64,000 nt of DNA, from the NCBI RefSeq assembly GCF_023091745.1, contig NC_068913.1:37826501-37890500 (forward strand). Direction: 5' to 3'. The DNA comes from Budorcas taxicolor. Lineage: Eukaryota > Chordata > Mammalia > Artiodactyla > Bovidae. The position numbers and the translations under genes were made by a program. The notes under the pieces were generated by a model. It worked only from the letters and a program-made list of their open reading frames with translations. It searched no databases and was not told the DNA's origin. This document shows positions 10,761 through 23,360 of the stretch, piece after piece (positions within the stretch are counted from its first letter, which is position 1; each line of letters begins with the position of its first letter).

Positions 10761-11677
10761 GCTTCTTTTTCAAGTGGCAATGGTACAAGTGGGTGTTCTT
10801 TTAAATATAAATGGTCTTAATGCATCTATTAATTGAAATATACATAGTTCCTTTCCCTACGAATTCCTGTGTTAGACACAGGTAGCCCAAGGAAATATAG
10901 TTAAGGTATTCTGCTATACTTTGATACCATTAGCTTTGTATGTTTGCCTTATCCCATACTTTTAGATAAATCACAACAGCAGATTTTATATCAGTTCATA
11001 CATTTTGACTCTAAATGTTTGTGGTTTCTAAATAAAAGTTAAAGGATAAAAGTTGACAGTTTCATGCTAAGTATTATATGGTATCCATTATTTGTATGGC
11101 AGTATATCATTGTAATCAAAAGGAGCTGTGGAAGCTGGTATGCATATGGTTTTGACCAAAAATACTTTCTATTAAAATAAATTATTTTCATTTTTGCAAG
11201 ATGACCTACTGCCATAACTCATATTCTGCACAATAAAAGAGCAACTTAAGGCTACAGTGTTTATATTCTAACTGAAATATTTGCTATGCAATTCTCTTAT
11301 GTTTTTCCATGAATTTCACATATTTGATTTCTAGTTAATTTGTCACATATAACTTTATCTGCACAACCTAAATCATGTCAGACATTATAAATCTTTATAA
11401 GGGCAACCTTCTTTTCTTACAACTCCCTTATGTGGGTACAAGGCATTTTTCCTATAGAAAACCTAAGTTATTTTCATTTTTTGGGGTCTCCAAATTGGTA
11501 GTTTTCTTTGGGAAACTACCCACTCTACCAATGATGTCACAGTAATATTTGGCAATCAATAGTTTTAATATTGTAAAGCAGTATGCAATGCAACTAATTT
11601 AAATAATATATAATATGTTGCCTTAGAGACCTATATCATTATGTTTTGGCTTAATTACCATTTTCTTCCAATTACCA
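10761..11677. other. Unassigned AT-rich sequence
   Basis: No gene, RNA or nameable repeat seen. Frames are short. Confidence 0.5.
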
Positions 11678-11777
11678 TTGGCCCTCAGCATCCACAGGGC
11701 CCACATCTGTGGATTCAACCAACCATAGATTACATACTAAAATCATTCCCTGCAAATACCTAGGGACAACTATAATC
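11678..11777 (+). mobile_element. MER2-like Tigger DNA transposon, internally deleted
   Basis: Begins 'ggccctcagcatccacaggg', then 'acatctgtggattcaaccaa', and ends 'acctagggacaactataat', which is the other terminal end in inverted form. Only about 100 bp remain between the two termini. MER2/Tigger elements are cut-and-paste relics of early placental evolution. Confidence 0.6.
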
Positions 11778-11875
11778 CATTCTCTGCAACTTTATTTTAA
11801 CTGTATATAATAAGAAAATGCCTTAATTCATATTATTTAAACTGTGATTCAAAGCTCTTATTTATTAGTATATAT

Positions 11876-12130
11876 CATGGGTCAGCAAATCTTTCTGTAA
11901 AGAACCAGATAGTAAATATTTCAGATTTTGCATGTCATACAGTCTTTGTTACTGACACGGACAATGAACAATATATGTCACTATGTTCTAATTAAATGTT
12001 ATTCATGGACCCTGAAATTAAAATTTCATATAAGTTTCATATGTCATAAAATATTATTTTTAATTTTTTAAGTCATTCAGTCATTTTAATGTAGCTCACA
12101 GACTGTGTAAAAACAAACAAAAGACTGGAT
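11876..12130 (+). mobile_element. hAT-Charlie-type DNA transposon remnant
   Basis: Starts 'gggtcagcaaatctttctgt', then 'aaagaaccagatagtaaata', and ends with a diverged 'actggatttgccataagctg', the expected opposite terminus of this nonautonomous hAT family. Exact family name not certain. Confidence 0.65.
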
Positions 12131-12383
12131 TTGCCATAAGCTGTAATTTGTCCATTCTTATATATTAATAATAAATAAATCTAGAACTAGACTTTTACAG
12201 AAAAAAAAATCAGATTTTTGATTCAGTATTTACAGAGACTTTTATGTTACTAAATTTTCATCATACATTAGTTTTTAAAATTTGCAGTAGTTTCTGCCAG
12301 ACAAAACATTATCACAGACTCTTATTAAGAAATTTGAGAGAATGAAGATTGCAGTGGAAAAAAACTAATTTATTAGAACAAAT

Positions 12384-12565
12384 CAGGTTTGGTTTAAATT
12401 TGACCTGATTTCTTACTAGCTTTAAAAGTTATGCTGCCTTTCTGTTTCCTTACCTAAACTATGAAGAAAACATTTAAAATTTTTAAGATAATTGTGAGGA
12501 TTGAAAATAATAAATGTAAAGTCATTCAGTAGTTCATAGCTATCATAATAATTATCTTAGAATTA
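12384..12565 (+). mobile_element. MIR SINE
   Basis: Order of motifs matches MIR: 'tttaaatttgacctgatttc', 'ttactagctttaaaagttat', 'tttctgtttccttacctaaa', 'aattgtgaggattgaaaat', 'aaatgtaaagtcattcag'. Old and diverged. Confidence 0.7.
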
Positions 12566-14399
12566 TTTTATTGTGAAATTCTGTTCAAAGGCAAGTATTT
12601 TATAGCATATTTTATGGAATATCACTGATTCATTGTTAGCTGAGGATCTAAGTTTTATTCATCTGCTTTTCTTTGACTTTTTTTGGGTGTTCTTACTTTA
12701 TAGCTAAAAACAACCTGGAGGAATATAATTTTTAAAAACCTGAATATAAAAAAATTTGAAAATCCACTAGCAATATGCCTATACATGGTAATTGTCTCAA
12801 TATGACAAATTTTTTCAATATATATAACATAATTGATATGAAAATTGATTTGTTTTAAAAATAGAACTTTATAGTTATATACTCATAGGCTTATTTATGA
12901 TTAAATATTAAAAATTATTATAACAACTCACTGTAATTTGAGTCTTCTATGAAATATTATAGCAATGACAAGATGAAAACTTACAAAGTTAATGAGGCCT
13001 CTTTGGTTAGATATATCAAACTTCAGAAATATATTAAAATCATCATTAGTTCTCGATGTTATAACTTAATATCCAGTTTTGATTATCTTTCAATTTTTTA
13101 ATATACATTTATAATTCAGTAACAATTACTTTTCTAAGTTATGAGTTATTCAAAAAAGTTAAATAAAGTCATTGTGGAATACTCTACCAACTAGAAAACC
13201 TGAATTCAGTCTCCAGAACAAAATAAGTGCAATTTTGGACTATAAATTACTATGATTTCATTCCAAATCTCTGTAGAATCTAGTACAACCAGTGTTTGTA
13301 TTCCAATATTCAATGACATATGTTTTAGCAGTGTGTTTATCTGACCCAAGGCCTTCATAATGCTCTATTTTAATTGAGCTACAATTTCAGCATGGAATTA
13401 TTATATCAAACTTATTTAGGACAACATTTTCACATTTTTCTAGAGAACCATATGTATTTTTAAATATTTTAGTGGTTGTTTGGCTTAGAAATGACCATGT
13501 GAATGTTTGAGTATAAAACACTGAATCTTAGAACAACAGGATAGAATTAGACATCAACTGTCCACTTTGACTTTTGTTTACTTTGGATAACATGTCCTGT
13601 TTTTAAAATAAAATGATCAAAACAATTTACTGGGCAATCAAGTATTTTTTCCGCCAAACAACTTTTTGATGAGTTAAGTGTAAATGAATCAGAACCATAT
13701 GGAGAGAGTTTGTGTTACAACACGCACTGCTTTAATGGGAAAAGTGTTTATGAGAATGCATTTTGCTTTTTAAAATTTTGAAAAATATTTTGAGAAATAG
13801 TTTAACAATTCCAAATGTGTGGTTTGTTCATCTGTTCTTGGTGCAATAGACATCAAAAGAAAGTCTTGGAAACAAAAACAACTCTAGGGCATGGTTAATC
13901 AGGGTGATATCCCTAAATCTTCAGTTTATCACAGCCTCTTCAACTAGAACAGGGCATTGTCTCAGGGAAGTGAGCAAGGTAGTGAAAGAATAGGTTCTGT
14001 AAATTTGAAGAATATAAAAATATTTGTGATCATCACACAAACTTTCATTATCACCAAGGCAAACTTTTAGAGCCCTTGTAGGGGCCAGTACAAAGCACCT
14101 CTCTTCCTTGCCTAATTTCTGAAACAATTGAAAAAATAACAAAAGAATCAAGAAGTGAAGAACTATAATAACACTAATATTGCTGGGAAAATATCTCTGA
14201 AATTAGAGAAAAATAGGCTTGCTTCCAGAGGACACAAAACAACTAATTAGGGAACTTTGAGTTTTCTGGGAAGAAAAATTAAATGCTACCTCTGACTGGT
14301 CAAGTGGAAGGGAAGGTCAAAAGAGACCAAATATACTTTGTACAGAATTTTCAATATATTGTTTTCCACTAAAAGGGAACTAGATGAATGCCTTTATAT
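12566..14399. other. Unassigned AT-rich sequence
   Basis: No gene or repeat I can name in about 1.8 kb. A 76-codon minus frame at 13921-14151 has no recognisable features. Confidence 0.5.
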
Positions 14400-14838
14400 T
14401 AGTTTGCTATGGTTACCATAAAAAGCTACCACAGAGTGGCTGACTTAAACAGCAGAATTTTTTTTCGTTTTTTTTGCAGATCTGGAGGCTAGAAGTTTGA
14501 GATCAGAGTGTTAGTAGAATTGGTTCCTTCAGAGTGATAGTAGAATTGGTTCCTTCTAAGGGCTACGAGAAAAGAATCGATTCCAGGCTTCTCCACTTGA
14601 CTTGTAGATGATGATTTTCTCCTGTGTCTTCAAGTTATCTTACCTCAATACATGTATGTGTCCAAATTTCCTCTTATAAGGACATCAGTTATATTGATTT
14701 AATCCCACCTTAATGATTGAATTTTAACTTACCTACCCTTGTAAAGACCTGCGTGGTCTTTTTCTGTGGTACTAGGGTTGGGATTTCAATGCACGAATTG
14801 GTGTGGGGTGGGGGGGGGCACAATTTGGTCAATGAAAT
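14400..14838 (-). mobile_element. MLT1-type (ERVL-MaLR) LTR, antisense
   Basis: Reverse complement of an MLT1-like LTR: 'tattagtttgctatggttac', 'ctggaggctagaagtttgag', 'cctcttataaggacatcag', 'gggttgggatttcaatgca' and a G-rich end. Solo LTR relic with no internal retroviral sequence. Contains a private 26-bp tandem duplication. Confidence 0.75.
14505..14556 (+). repeat. 26-bp tandem duplication inside MLT1
   Basis: 14505-14530 and 14531-14556 are head-to-tail copies differing at one base (agagtgttagtag versus agagtgatagtag). A local duplication after LTR insertion. Confidence 0.95.
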
Positions 14839-14859
14839 GAGGAAATGTTAGTCCACAGG

Positions 14860-15013
14860 AGCTATCCTCTGTCCATGGAATTCTCCAGGCAAGAATACTG
14901 ATGGTGGTAGCCATTCCCTTCTCCAAGGGATCTTCCGGACCCAGGGATCAAACCCAGGTCTCCGGCAATGCAGGTGGATGGATTCTTTACCATTTTAGCC
15001 ATGAGGGAGCCCT
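14860..15013 (-). mobile_element. Bov-tA SINE, 3'-truncated
   Basis: Antisense copy with BovA core ('gaattctccaggcaagaata') and tRNA-like head ending 'agccatgagggagccc'. The 3' tail is missing at its left end. A small gatg duplication occurs in the head (ggtggatggattc). Confidence 0.85.
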
Positions 15014-15195
15014 AACCAACTGTAATTCACTAATCAGGGTTTCAATTCACCTATACTGGAATTCCTTTAGCAGCAACCTGGGCTGTCTCTAATTCAAACA
15101 AATATAGCTTCTTAAAATATTCAGAAGTTGTGTTTGTTCAATTCTAAGTCTCTTTTGAGCTTTCTTTTGAAAGAGTCACATATTTGATAGGGAAC

Positions 15196-15325
15196 AGAAG
15201 GAGATGGCCACCCACTTCAGTATTCTTGCCTGTAGACTCCCATGGACAGAGGAGCCTGGAGGGTTGTAGTCCATGGAATTGCAGGAGTCGGACACAACTT
15301 AGCGACTAAAGCACAACCACCACCA
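15196..15325 (+). mobile_element. Bov-A SINE monomer
   Basis: Core and tail only ('acttcagtattcttgcctg', 'gacagaggagcctggagg', 'gagtcggacacaacttagcg'), no tRNA-like head. Confidence 0.85.
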
Positions 15326-17140
15326 CGTGATTAACACAGCACTGGCCCAACCACTACCAAATTTAGAAAACAAGCTAATCTTGCTCTGAATGGCAGTTGT
15401 ATCTAGCACAATCATGTTCTGTTCCCATTAACAAAGTTAACAAAGGCCATAGTAAGAGTTACATCCTCTTTGAATGGAGAAATGCAGATACAAAATATAT
15501 TCTTGTGTTTAGTCTCACCAACATGCTTGGTTGTTTATGACAGTTGCCCAGAATCCACTAACTGAGAACCAAAGCTGAGCTGAGAAAAAGTTGGCACTAT
15601 TCATTTTCCGTGTCTGGGGAAAATAGCCATTTATGTATACATAAAGCCTCAGCTCTCAGAAAATAGCATTTGTTGTTTTCTTAGGCAGTTTAGCAATTTA
15701 CTTTAGTGGCAGCCACAGTCAGAGGGTCTTATTTCTAATTACTCTGTCTACTTCCAAAATTTTCACACTGTCTTGATTACCATTTCCCCTTTGTCATGAA
15801 GAATTTAAATATAGACCCTCCTTAATGCTCTGAATGGATATTGAACTCAATTATTTGCAAATTTAAAAGCAACAAACAATGCTTTGCTTGCTAACACCTA
15901 AAAGGCCTTTACAGATCAATCCTTTTTTCCCTATAATTGAATCCCTGACTTGGCTGCATCTGCTTGTGGTCTCTCAGGGTATGAGGCAGCCTATTGCTGG
16001 CACACACATGCTAAGTTTTGTTCAAGGTCAAGGTCTGGTATTCTGTGCTCTCAACTTGCCTGCACCTGCTAAAATCATGTGTCAGGGTTAAACAAAATGA
16101 TGTCTTTGATTTCTTCATGCCCTATATCCCTTTAGGAGTGGTTTTACTTTGAAAATAAGTAATAAAACCTTCCCTTGTACTCAAAAAATCCAACTCTCTT
16201 CCGTTGTTAGTATTTTCCATTTAGAACATTTAAATTGCTTTGTAATAACTTGCTTTAAGCTCATTGGATAGCCTGATGTCTAACTAAAAATCAGGAAATC
16301 TATTTCAAGAGTTCTTTGATGAGTATGACTTGTAGCCTGAAATTTATTTGTAGTACATCAGTAAGCATTATGGACCAAAAAACTAGATTTATTGTACATC
16401 AGTTTTGTTAGAAAAATTGTTATAAAATCAATGAAAGATTTCTTTTGGAATGGCTGTTGCTTTTCTTCTATCCCAAACTCCCATCTATCCACTTCTTTAG
16501 AAACAAGCTGTTCCTGGGGCTATCAGGCAATTGAATGGGAATGAAGCCTTTGGATTTCTTGGGTTTTACTGATAGGCTGGTCAGGAGTTTCATCACCATA
16601 CTGTAAGCCCTGAAATGAGTGTGACAGGTTTATGGATGCTCATGGGAAAGGTCCACATTAGTCTCTGTGACAAATAGGGGCCTCTGGTACCAAGAAAGAT
16701 AAAGAGGATCTTACTGGTGGGTAGATTATCCTCTACTCCTGAGAACTAGAAAAGGATAATGATAGAAGGTGCCCAAAGGCTTCTTAACACTTCTGCAGTA
16801 GACTGGTAGGCAACCTGCTGCCACACCTTTGGGAAAAAAACGACTTTATCTTTGAATATTTGAGGTGATGGAGCTCTAAAACAAGAATAAGACAATAAGG
16901 AAAGAAAGAGATTGCTAAGGGAGCTCAGTAGCCATAAGAAATGGCAATCAACAAGATAACACAGATCATGTTGCTCAGTCATTGAATCAAAGAGTTAAAC
17001 CTGTAGACCCTTCAGACCAATTTCTTGCTCTTCTCATTCTCTTCTCTGTTTCTGGGACTGATCTTTACAGGTTTCAGTAAAGATCACTCTACGTTCTAGT
17101 ACTTACATTGCCATTTCCAGGTCAAACAATTATTGTGGTA
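15326..17140. other. Unassigned sequence
   Basis: No nameable gene or repeat. 15860-16200 is less AT-rich and ends in 'aataagtaataaaacc', which could be a decayed LTR end, but I cannot align it to a family. Short minus frame at 16746-16982 (78 codons) without domain features. Confidence 0.45.
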
Positions 17141-19952
17141 CTTATAACTGTGTGTTACTCTCCAGGAAAATGTAAATATATAGTTTTTGTCTCATATAAC
17201 TTTAATATAATAACTCTATGCTGAAAATACAGCTCAGTTAAATGTAGCATATGAAGATTACTAAAACCAGACCTTGGATCAGATAAATACATTACTAAAA
17301 CATGTGTTTCAATGAATACTGTAATAAAAACATCAGTACAATTTGATTTCATAGAGATTTGGTGATAGACCTAGTGATTTAATTCAAAAGTGTACCTATT
17401 AATAATTTAACTGAGACTGAGTTCAGTTTTACTAGTGAAGGGAGTATGTCCTTAAGGACTTAATGTAGCTCCCTTGAGTAACTCATAACTTAGGTATATA
17501 AATATTATTGAGTAAAAAATTTAGGTCTTTAAGGTGACATATTTGTTATATTGTGTACTGGCTCACATTGTTAGAACTTATTCCCTAAAATTATTTTGTG
17601 ACAACAACACTGAATAATTAACAGACAATGAAGTAAAAATATGCAAAAAGGTAAATGTGTATCCTTCAATATAAACAATATGTATATAGCAAATAATAAT
17701 GTATCTGATTATAAATAAAACTTTAATTTTATAAAATGTTGATTAAATTTTAAAAATTAATGAAATTTAAATCTTAGAAATAATTGACCACAGCTTTTAA
17801 TTATGTGGAAATTATAAATGAATTACTAGATGACTATTGAATTTAAGAGAAAAATTTATCAGAATAGGTTAAGGATGATTAGTGGTGCTCAGTCCATTTC
17901 ATTTCTTCATTTTCTTATAACTTAGGGTGTTTATAAGCAACAGTAAATTTATTTTATATCCTTAATGGTCTTGTGTTGGTTTGTAGATTTCTTTCTTTTT
18001 TTTTTTTTAAGATGAATTTTAATGTGTCCCAGTGAGAGTGAATAATTTCCTATATGTGGGAGAGTAGAAACGGAGGATAAAAGGGAGCTAGATGAGACAG
18101 GGCAGAATAAGGATATTATGCTTTTTATGAAAATATTAGTTTGAATTTTTGTCCACTTCATTAGTCAATCCATCAAACAGGAAGTTGATTTTTCAAATGA
18201 AACATTGATTACTGCCACACAGGACAAGTTAATTCTTTCAAACCCACACAGAATCTATTTTGTACTTATTCTGCTTTTGTCTGAGCTTGCATGTACATTT
18301 TGTGAGTCGCCTTTCTTGAAATGGGATGGATTTCACCCTGACCTAGCTCCTTTTTTGTTGAGTTCCTTTATTGATAGATAAGATGATATGTAATGATTTC
18401 CACATAGTAAGAACTACTAAAAGTAAAAGGCTTGGTCTTTAAGAACATTTTAGTTTTACTTTAACCTGCAGAGTTAAGGTAAATAATTTTTGACAATTTA
18501 AATTTCTTGATTTAGTAGGGACAATTCACATTAAAGGAAAATATGTAGTTCATTTCTCTTTAAAGCTAAAAGTAGTAACAATTTGATTCACTCTGTTTTA
18601 ATTGATTTTACTTGCTTAAAAGATTGTTTTCTGAGTAGATATGCCACATAATTTTTCTGCTATTTTTAATAGCAGACATTTTACAGCTATTAAGATATTT
18701 CAACCTTGCTGAAAATGCTAAATGTAGACAAATTACTCATTATTTGAACAGACATTCTATTCTTTATTGTCATCATTACTTGCCAAACTGTTAAGATATT
18801 TTTTACTTCCAATAGTCAAAAAAATAAAAAAGGAAAGCCAGATGTATGTCTTCTTATTTGTGTTCATGTTTGTTCTCTAGAAAAGACGCACCAGTGTTTA
18901 TATTGATTTACCATTTTATTTTTCACAGAGTTGCAATACTTTAAAATATAGAGATTTCATATTTTTGAATGCTCATCACATAGTACTTAATCTATAGCCA
19001 TTTCATATCTACTTTATTATTTTATGGAGTTGTAAATAATTGAAAATAAATTAAATACCTCAATATTTCTAAAGGACTTCCATAGCATAAGGACTTAGCT
19101 AAGGTGTAAAATGATTATACTGAGCTCAGGGACAGCTTTCAGCCTTGTTTGCATGGTTCTTTGCAGTTAACTTACATTTAAAAATCTCAACTGTAAATTT
19201 CTAAGAATATACATGTCTACAATGTATATTGCTCTCAATCATAGGTGTTGAATAAAATTGAATTATTTGGGATGTTTATTTTTCCTGCTAGGAATTTCTA
19301 TTTAATTTGGAATGGTGTAAATTAGACATCAGTATATTTTTATTTAGAGTTAACATAAACTCTTAAGGCTGTAATTGGAGCAAGAAAGTGTATTTATTTT
19401 GGGGGGGCATAATTTTGTTAAGATTAAATGAGTCTGGAAATCCATTAAAAACTAAACTAAAATGGATAGAGACACGTACTGTGGTATAGTTTAGAAGAAT
19501 TCTATAGCCTTACTAAATATATATGGATAAAACATGAAGATGCTGAAAAGCACTCTTGTAATAATCGAATTGAAATCATTGAGACACTGATGGAAGGCAT
19601 TTTTCATTATTAAACACCTAAGCATTTCATAATACATTACATAGGTACATTTACTAAGTGAAGACCAAAAATAAATATATAGAACAAAAATATATTTGCA
19701 TAATCTTGTACCATGTTTTAGGATAAAAAGTGAAATTCTGAAACATGGGATTTTTAGTGTGTATCTCATGGCTACTTAGCATGCTTTGATGTCAGTTAAT
19801 AGAAGGTAAATATCATACTTTCAGAGTACAAGGCATCTCAGTGCCTAAGTTACACTAGGATTAAATATGCTAATATTTTGACACATTAATTATGACCTGT
19901 TTTCGTGTAGTGTTACCTCTATTTATCAATGTGCCACCAATAAGGAATAAGA
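17141..19952. other. Unassigned AT-rich sequence
   Basis: About 2.8 kb of AT-rich DNA with A/T homopolymers (T run near 17997-18010, G run near 19400-19406). No gene or recognisable repeat. Confidence 0.5.
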
Positions 19953-20240
19953 ACAGCCTTGAGTGTTCTTTGGAAGGAATGATGCTAAAGCTGAAACCCC
20001 AGTACTTTGGCCACCTCGTGCGAAGAGTTGGCTCATTGGAAAAGACTCTGATGCTGGGAGGGATTGGGGGCAGGAGGAGAAGGGGACGACAGAGGATGAG
20101 ATGGCTGGATGGCATCACTGACTCAATGAATGTGAGTTTGAGTGAACTCTGGGAGATGGTGATGGACAGGGAGGCTTGGCGTGCTGCAATTCATGGGGTC
20201 GCAAAAGGGTTGGACATGACTGAGCGACTGAACTGAACTG
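19953..20240 (+). mobile_element. BovB LINE 3' fragment
   Basis: The last 288 bp of BovB, from 'cagccttgagtgttctttgg' through 'ggggacgacagaggatgag' to the gaactgaactg tail. Translates to part of the BovB C-terminal region in one frame. Moderately diverged; no clear target-site duplication. Confidence 0.93.
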
Positions 20241-20601
20241 TCTCCCGTTTCTAATCTGGATTTGTGAGACTGTCACTTTGAAAGCAAATAGGTTTTTAGT
20301 GCAGCTCCAACCTATCTTCTCCCCAGGGACTTTGCAGTCAAAAAGTATTTAGAATTCAGAAAGAACTCAACTACAGCCAAGTTGTTCCAGCAATGAAACA
20401 TGAAAAGATGTCATAGGTGGGGCATTTTTAAGGAATAATGTACAAGTCATGCAAAAACGCTCTCAGGGTTTGTACTTCTCTGTATAACATCATTATTTCC
20501 TCCCATTTTCACTCCCTATATTGTGTATAAGGCTTAAATTATGAAGTATAGTAAGTAGTAAAAGTAAACTGGAAGTAAATCTCATCTCTATTTCTTCAAA
20601 A

Positions 20602-20604
<3 letters not shown>
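20241..20604. other. Unassigned spacer
   Basis: Nothing nameable seen. Confidence 0.45.

Positions 20605-20650
<46 letters not shown>
20605..20650. repeat. (TA)n microsatellite
   Basis: About 23 uninterrupted TA units. Self-complementary, so capable of cruciform extrusion, and likely length-polymorphic. Confidence 0.97.
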
Positions 20651-20654
<4 letters not shown>

Positions 20655-20659
20655 TGTAC

Positions 20660-20950
20660 ATAAAATTGCAAGTCTCTGACTCTTAACTTACTGCCCACAT
20701 CCATGTAACCAGCATCCAAATGAAGAAACAGGACGGTATCAGTTGTTCATAAGTCTTTTTGTAGACTCTTTCAGTGATTATCTACCCAAAAGTAAACATA
20801 ATCTTGACATTTAGCAACAGAGATTTGTGTCGTTTGTCTTTGTGCTTCATATAAATTAAATGATGTTATTAGCCTTGCTTTGTCTACCTTATTGTATTCA
20901 AAATGCATTTGTGAGACTCATCCAAGAGTCACATGTACATGTAGAAAATT
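20660..20950 (-). mobile_element. Old L1 (L1ME-like) 3' UTR, antisense
   Basis: Pattern 'catccatgtaaccagcatcc', 'tgcttcatataaattaaat', 'ttgtgagactcatccaagag' matches reverse-complement old L1 3' UTRs ('cttcatataaatggaatcat', 'gagattcatccatgttg'). Confidence 0.6.
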
Positions 20951-20999
20951 ACTGCTGTTGCTGTAATCTACTCTTCTTTATGTCATTTATCAAAGTCAT

Positions 21000-21320
21000 A
21001 GATTCAATATTGATATAGATAATAGAAAATGAATAGACAATAAAATTCACAATAACATAAAAAACAGCTCATTGTAGGAATACCTAACAAAGTATGTAAA
21101 AAACCTCTACTATAGAAACTAGGAATCATTGAGAGAATTTCAAGGAAGTTTAAAGAAAAGGTGAAAAACCATGTAAATATTGGAAAACTCAATATTGTAT
21201 CATATCAACTATCTTCAAAATTAATCCATAGATACAATGCAGTTCTATTAAAAAGCCCAGAAGGATATTTTACATAAATTAACAAGCTGATTCTACAATA
21301 AGTATAGACATTTAAAAGGC
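21000..21320 (+). mobile_element. Old L1 ORF2 fragment
   Basis: 'gaatacctaacaaagtatg', 'ggaaaactcaatattgta', 'aattaatccatagataca' and 'aacaagctgattctacaat' follow the post-RT part of ORF2 in the correct order. Only nucleotide-level traces; no open frame. Confidence 0.6.
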
Positions 21321-21699
21321 AGTTATTTACAAAGGAGTTTTTGGATTTGTGGCCTAAAAGTGAGAAGAGGGACAGATGGCAAAGACAAGGCGGAATTGAC
21401 CAGACTTGGCAAATTACTGGATATAAGAAATGAGGGAAAGTTATTATGAATGACTGCAATAGTTCCAACTAAGAAAACTGAGTAGATTGCAGATGCCTTC
21501 AATCAAATTAAGAAATATCCTCAAAGCATGTGGAGATGAAGCAATGGATAATTTTGGAGTGAGCACTGTTAGTGAATGTAAGGAAGAAAAGCAAATTTAG
21601 AGGGGATAATGAAAAAGTTTTACTGAGTTTGGTATGCCTTTAGGATTATGAGTTGGAAATTTTATTTGATAACTAAACACAGACGCTTGAGGTCTGGAG
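21321..21699. other. Unassigned sequence
   Basis: No gene or repeat I can name. Confidence 0.4.
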
Positions 21700-22200
21700 T
21701 ATGGCCTTAGCTGATGATTTGGATTTCGTCATCTTCAGGGTCTCTTCCTCGGTCACTGTTCTATTCGTACTATCCCTACACTCGTTCAAACTCACCCAGA
21801 TCCCACTGCCACTCTCTAACTGCTCTAAATTGCAGTTCACCCTTTGTGCTGCCATCAGATGTATCTTCTGTTCATTCAGAACAAATCGTGTCACTACTTC
21901 AAATATCACTTTCATCTATTATATTTAAAGTGGCATTCACATCACCACACATTTCATCTTCTGGCATTAATACCCTACCCTATTTTTCACCCTGATTTCC
22001 CACTAATCCTGTATCCATGATCCACATTCTGTAGACAAATACAATCCCTCTAAATTTGTCAAACACAACTTGAATTTAACAGTCTTTATGCCTTCCCCAT
22101 GTTGTTTCTTTCTTCGGAAATGCCATTTTTATTTTGTGGAGGTGCAATTCATCCAATCTCCTATATCGCTTCCTTAGCGAACTGGTAAACATCTGTGAAG
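21700..22200 (+). mobile_element. Possible L2-like LINE fragment
   Basis: Weak ordered similarity to an L2-like 3' region: 'cagaacaaatcgtgtcact' for a..aaatcagatcatgtcact, then C/T-rich protein-end sequence. Low confidence; the overlapping 75-93 codon frames are not host genes I recognise. Confidence 0.3.
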
Positions 22201-22369
22201 AGAGACTATATTTCTGATTGTAAGAAATGAATACAGTCATTTTGTCCATTTTTTGAAACCCTATTAACTTGCATTTCTGCAGCATTTTGCAATTTATGTT
22301 GGGCTATATAAAAAGCATTCTCTTGATTCCTCATAAGAAGTCCCATTTGATAAGACAACTCAGTAAACT

Positions 22370-22465
22370 GAAATTCAAAGACTCTTAAGGATTGCATGAT
22401 CACAAAGCTAGTGATTGGGGGGACTTGGACTTCACATTGGTCTGGCTCCAAATCCTGAGATTTTC
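22370..22465 (-). mobile_element. MIR SINE (antisense core)
   Basis: 'gcatgatcacaaagctagtg' corresponds to the reverse-complement MIR motif gtcacacagctagt, followed by 'tctggctccaaatcc'. Confidence 0.65.
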
Positions 22466-22608
22466 CTTCAAGTTCTTCTCTGATTATACCTACATTCACT
22501 CTTGTAATTGAGGTTTTTGAATTATCAAATTCCATTAGTCTCAATCTCCTTGTGAGTAACAGTGTTGCCCCAGTTATCTCTATGTTCCTGGCAGTGCTTA
22601 ATATGACA

Positions 22609-22609
22609 T

Positions 22610-22697
<88 letters not shown>

Positions 22698-22700
22698 GAT
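22609..22700. repeat. Compound (AT)n-(AG)n microsatellite
   Basis: About 14 AT units (22610-22637) run directly into about 31 AG units (22638-22700) with one C interruption near 22685. The homopurine tract has mirror symmetry suited to triplex DNA. Confidence 0.97.
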
Positions 22701-22814
22701 TTGATTCAGGATATTTTTTGTTGAGATATTTTGCAAATAAAAACTAATAGTTTTAGGAAAGCCAGTTTTAAATTTGCCAATAAAAATTACACTGCTACAA
22801 CAGAAAAAAAAAAG

Positions 22815-23360
22815 CTTTCATACATTTTTTATTATGCTTCAGTTGTACAATATTATAACTCAGCATCTCTATATACTACAGAGTGATCACCACCACAAGC
22901 CTAGTTGCCATCCTTCACTGTATATTTAACCCTCTTCACCTATTTTGCTACCAAGCCTCCTCCCCTCTGATAACCACTGGTTTGCTCTCCATATCTGTGG
23001 ATTTGATTTTGTTTTATTTTGTTTGTTTGATTTAGATTCCACATATAAGTGAAATCATATGGCATTTGTTCTTTTCTATCTGGCTTATTTCACTTAGCAT
23101 AATAGCCTGAAGGTCCATCCAGGTTGTTGCAAATGGCAAGATTTCATTCTTTTGTATGGCTGAGTAGTATTCCGTGTGTGTGTGTGCATGTGTGTGTGTG
23201 CATATCTTCCTTATCCATTCATCTGTCGATGGATCCTTAAGTTGTTTCACATTTGGCTATTGTAAATAATGCTGCAATGAACACTAATTTATGTTCACAA
23301 CAACGAGTGTCCCCTTTTCTTTATATCGTCTCCAACATTTCACTTTTCATATGTTGATTA
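22815..23360 (-). mobile_element. L1 LINE 3' part, antisense
   Basis: Reverse complement of an L1 3' UTR and ORF2 C-terminus. Minus-strand frame 23032-23250 retains the L1 ORF2 end pattern (EYYSAIQKNEILPF, TTWMDLQ, MLSEISQ). A (TG/CA)n expansion at about 23176-23200 replaces several codons. From 23290 the match jumps to a more upstream ORF2 segment, so there is an internal deletion. Confidence 0.85.

Noticed and set aside
15860..16200. Possible LTR ending in a polyadenylation-like sequence
   Set aside because: The aataaa-like end is suggestive, but no family alignment, terminal TG/CA or duplication could be found.
16746..16982. 78-codon minus frame with a hydrophobic stretch
   Set aside because: One hydrophobic segment alone is common in translated AT-rich DNA. 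No other support.
21700..22000. Overlapping plus-strand frames of 75 and 93 codons
   Set aside because: Low-complexity Ser/Leu/Thr-rich translation of C/T-rich DNA that may be an L2-like relic; no coding evidence.
22206..22736. 176-codon minus-strand open frame
   Set aside because: It is built from the AG and AT microsatellites (Ser-Leu and Tyr-Ile repeats) plus MIR-derived sequence. No domain and no gene context.
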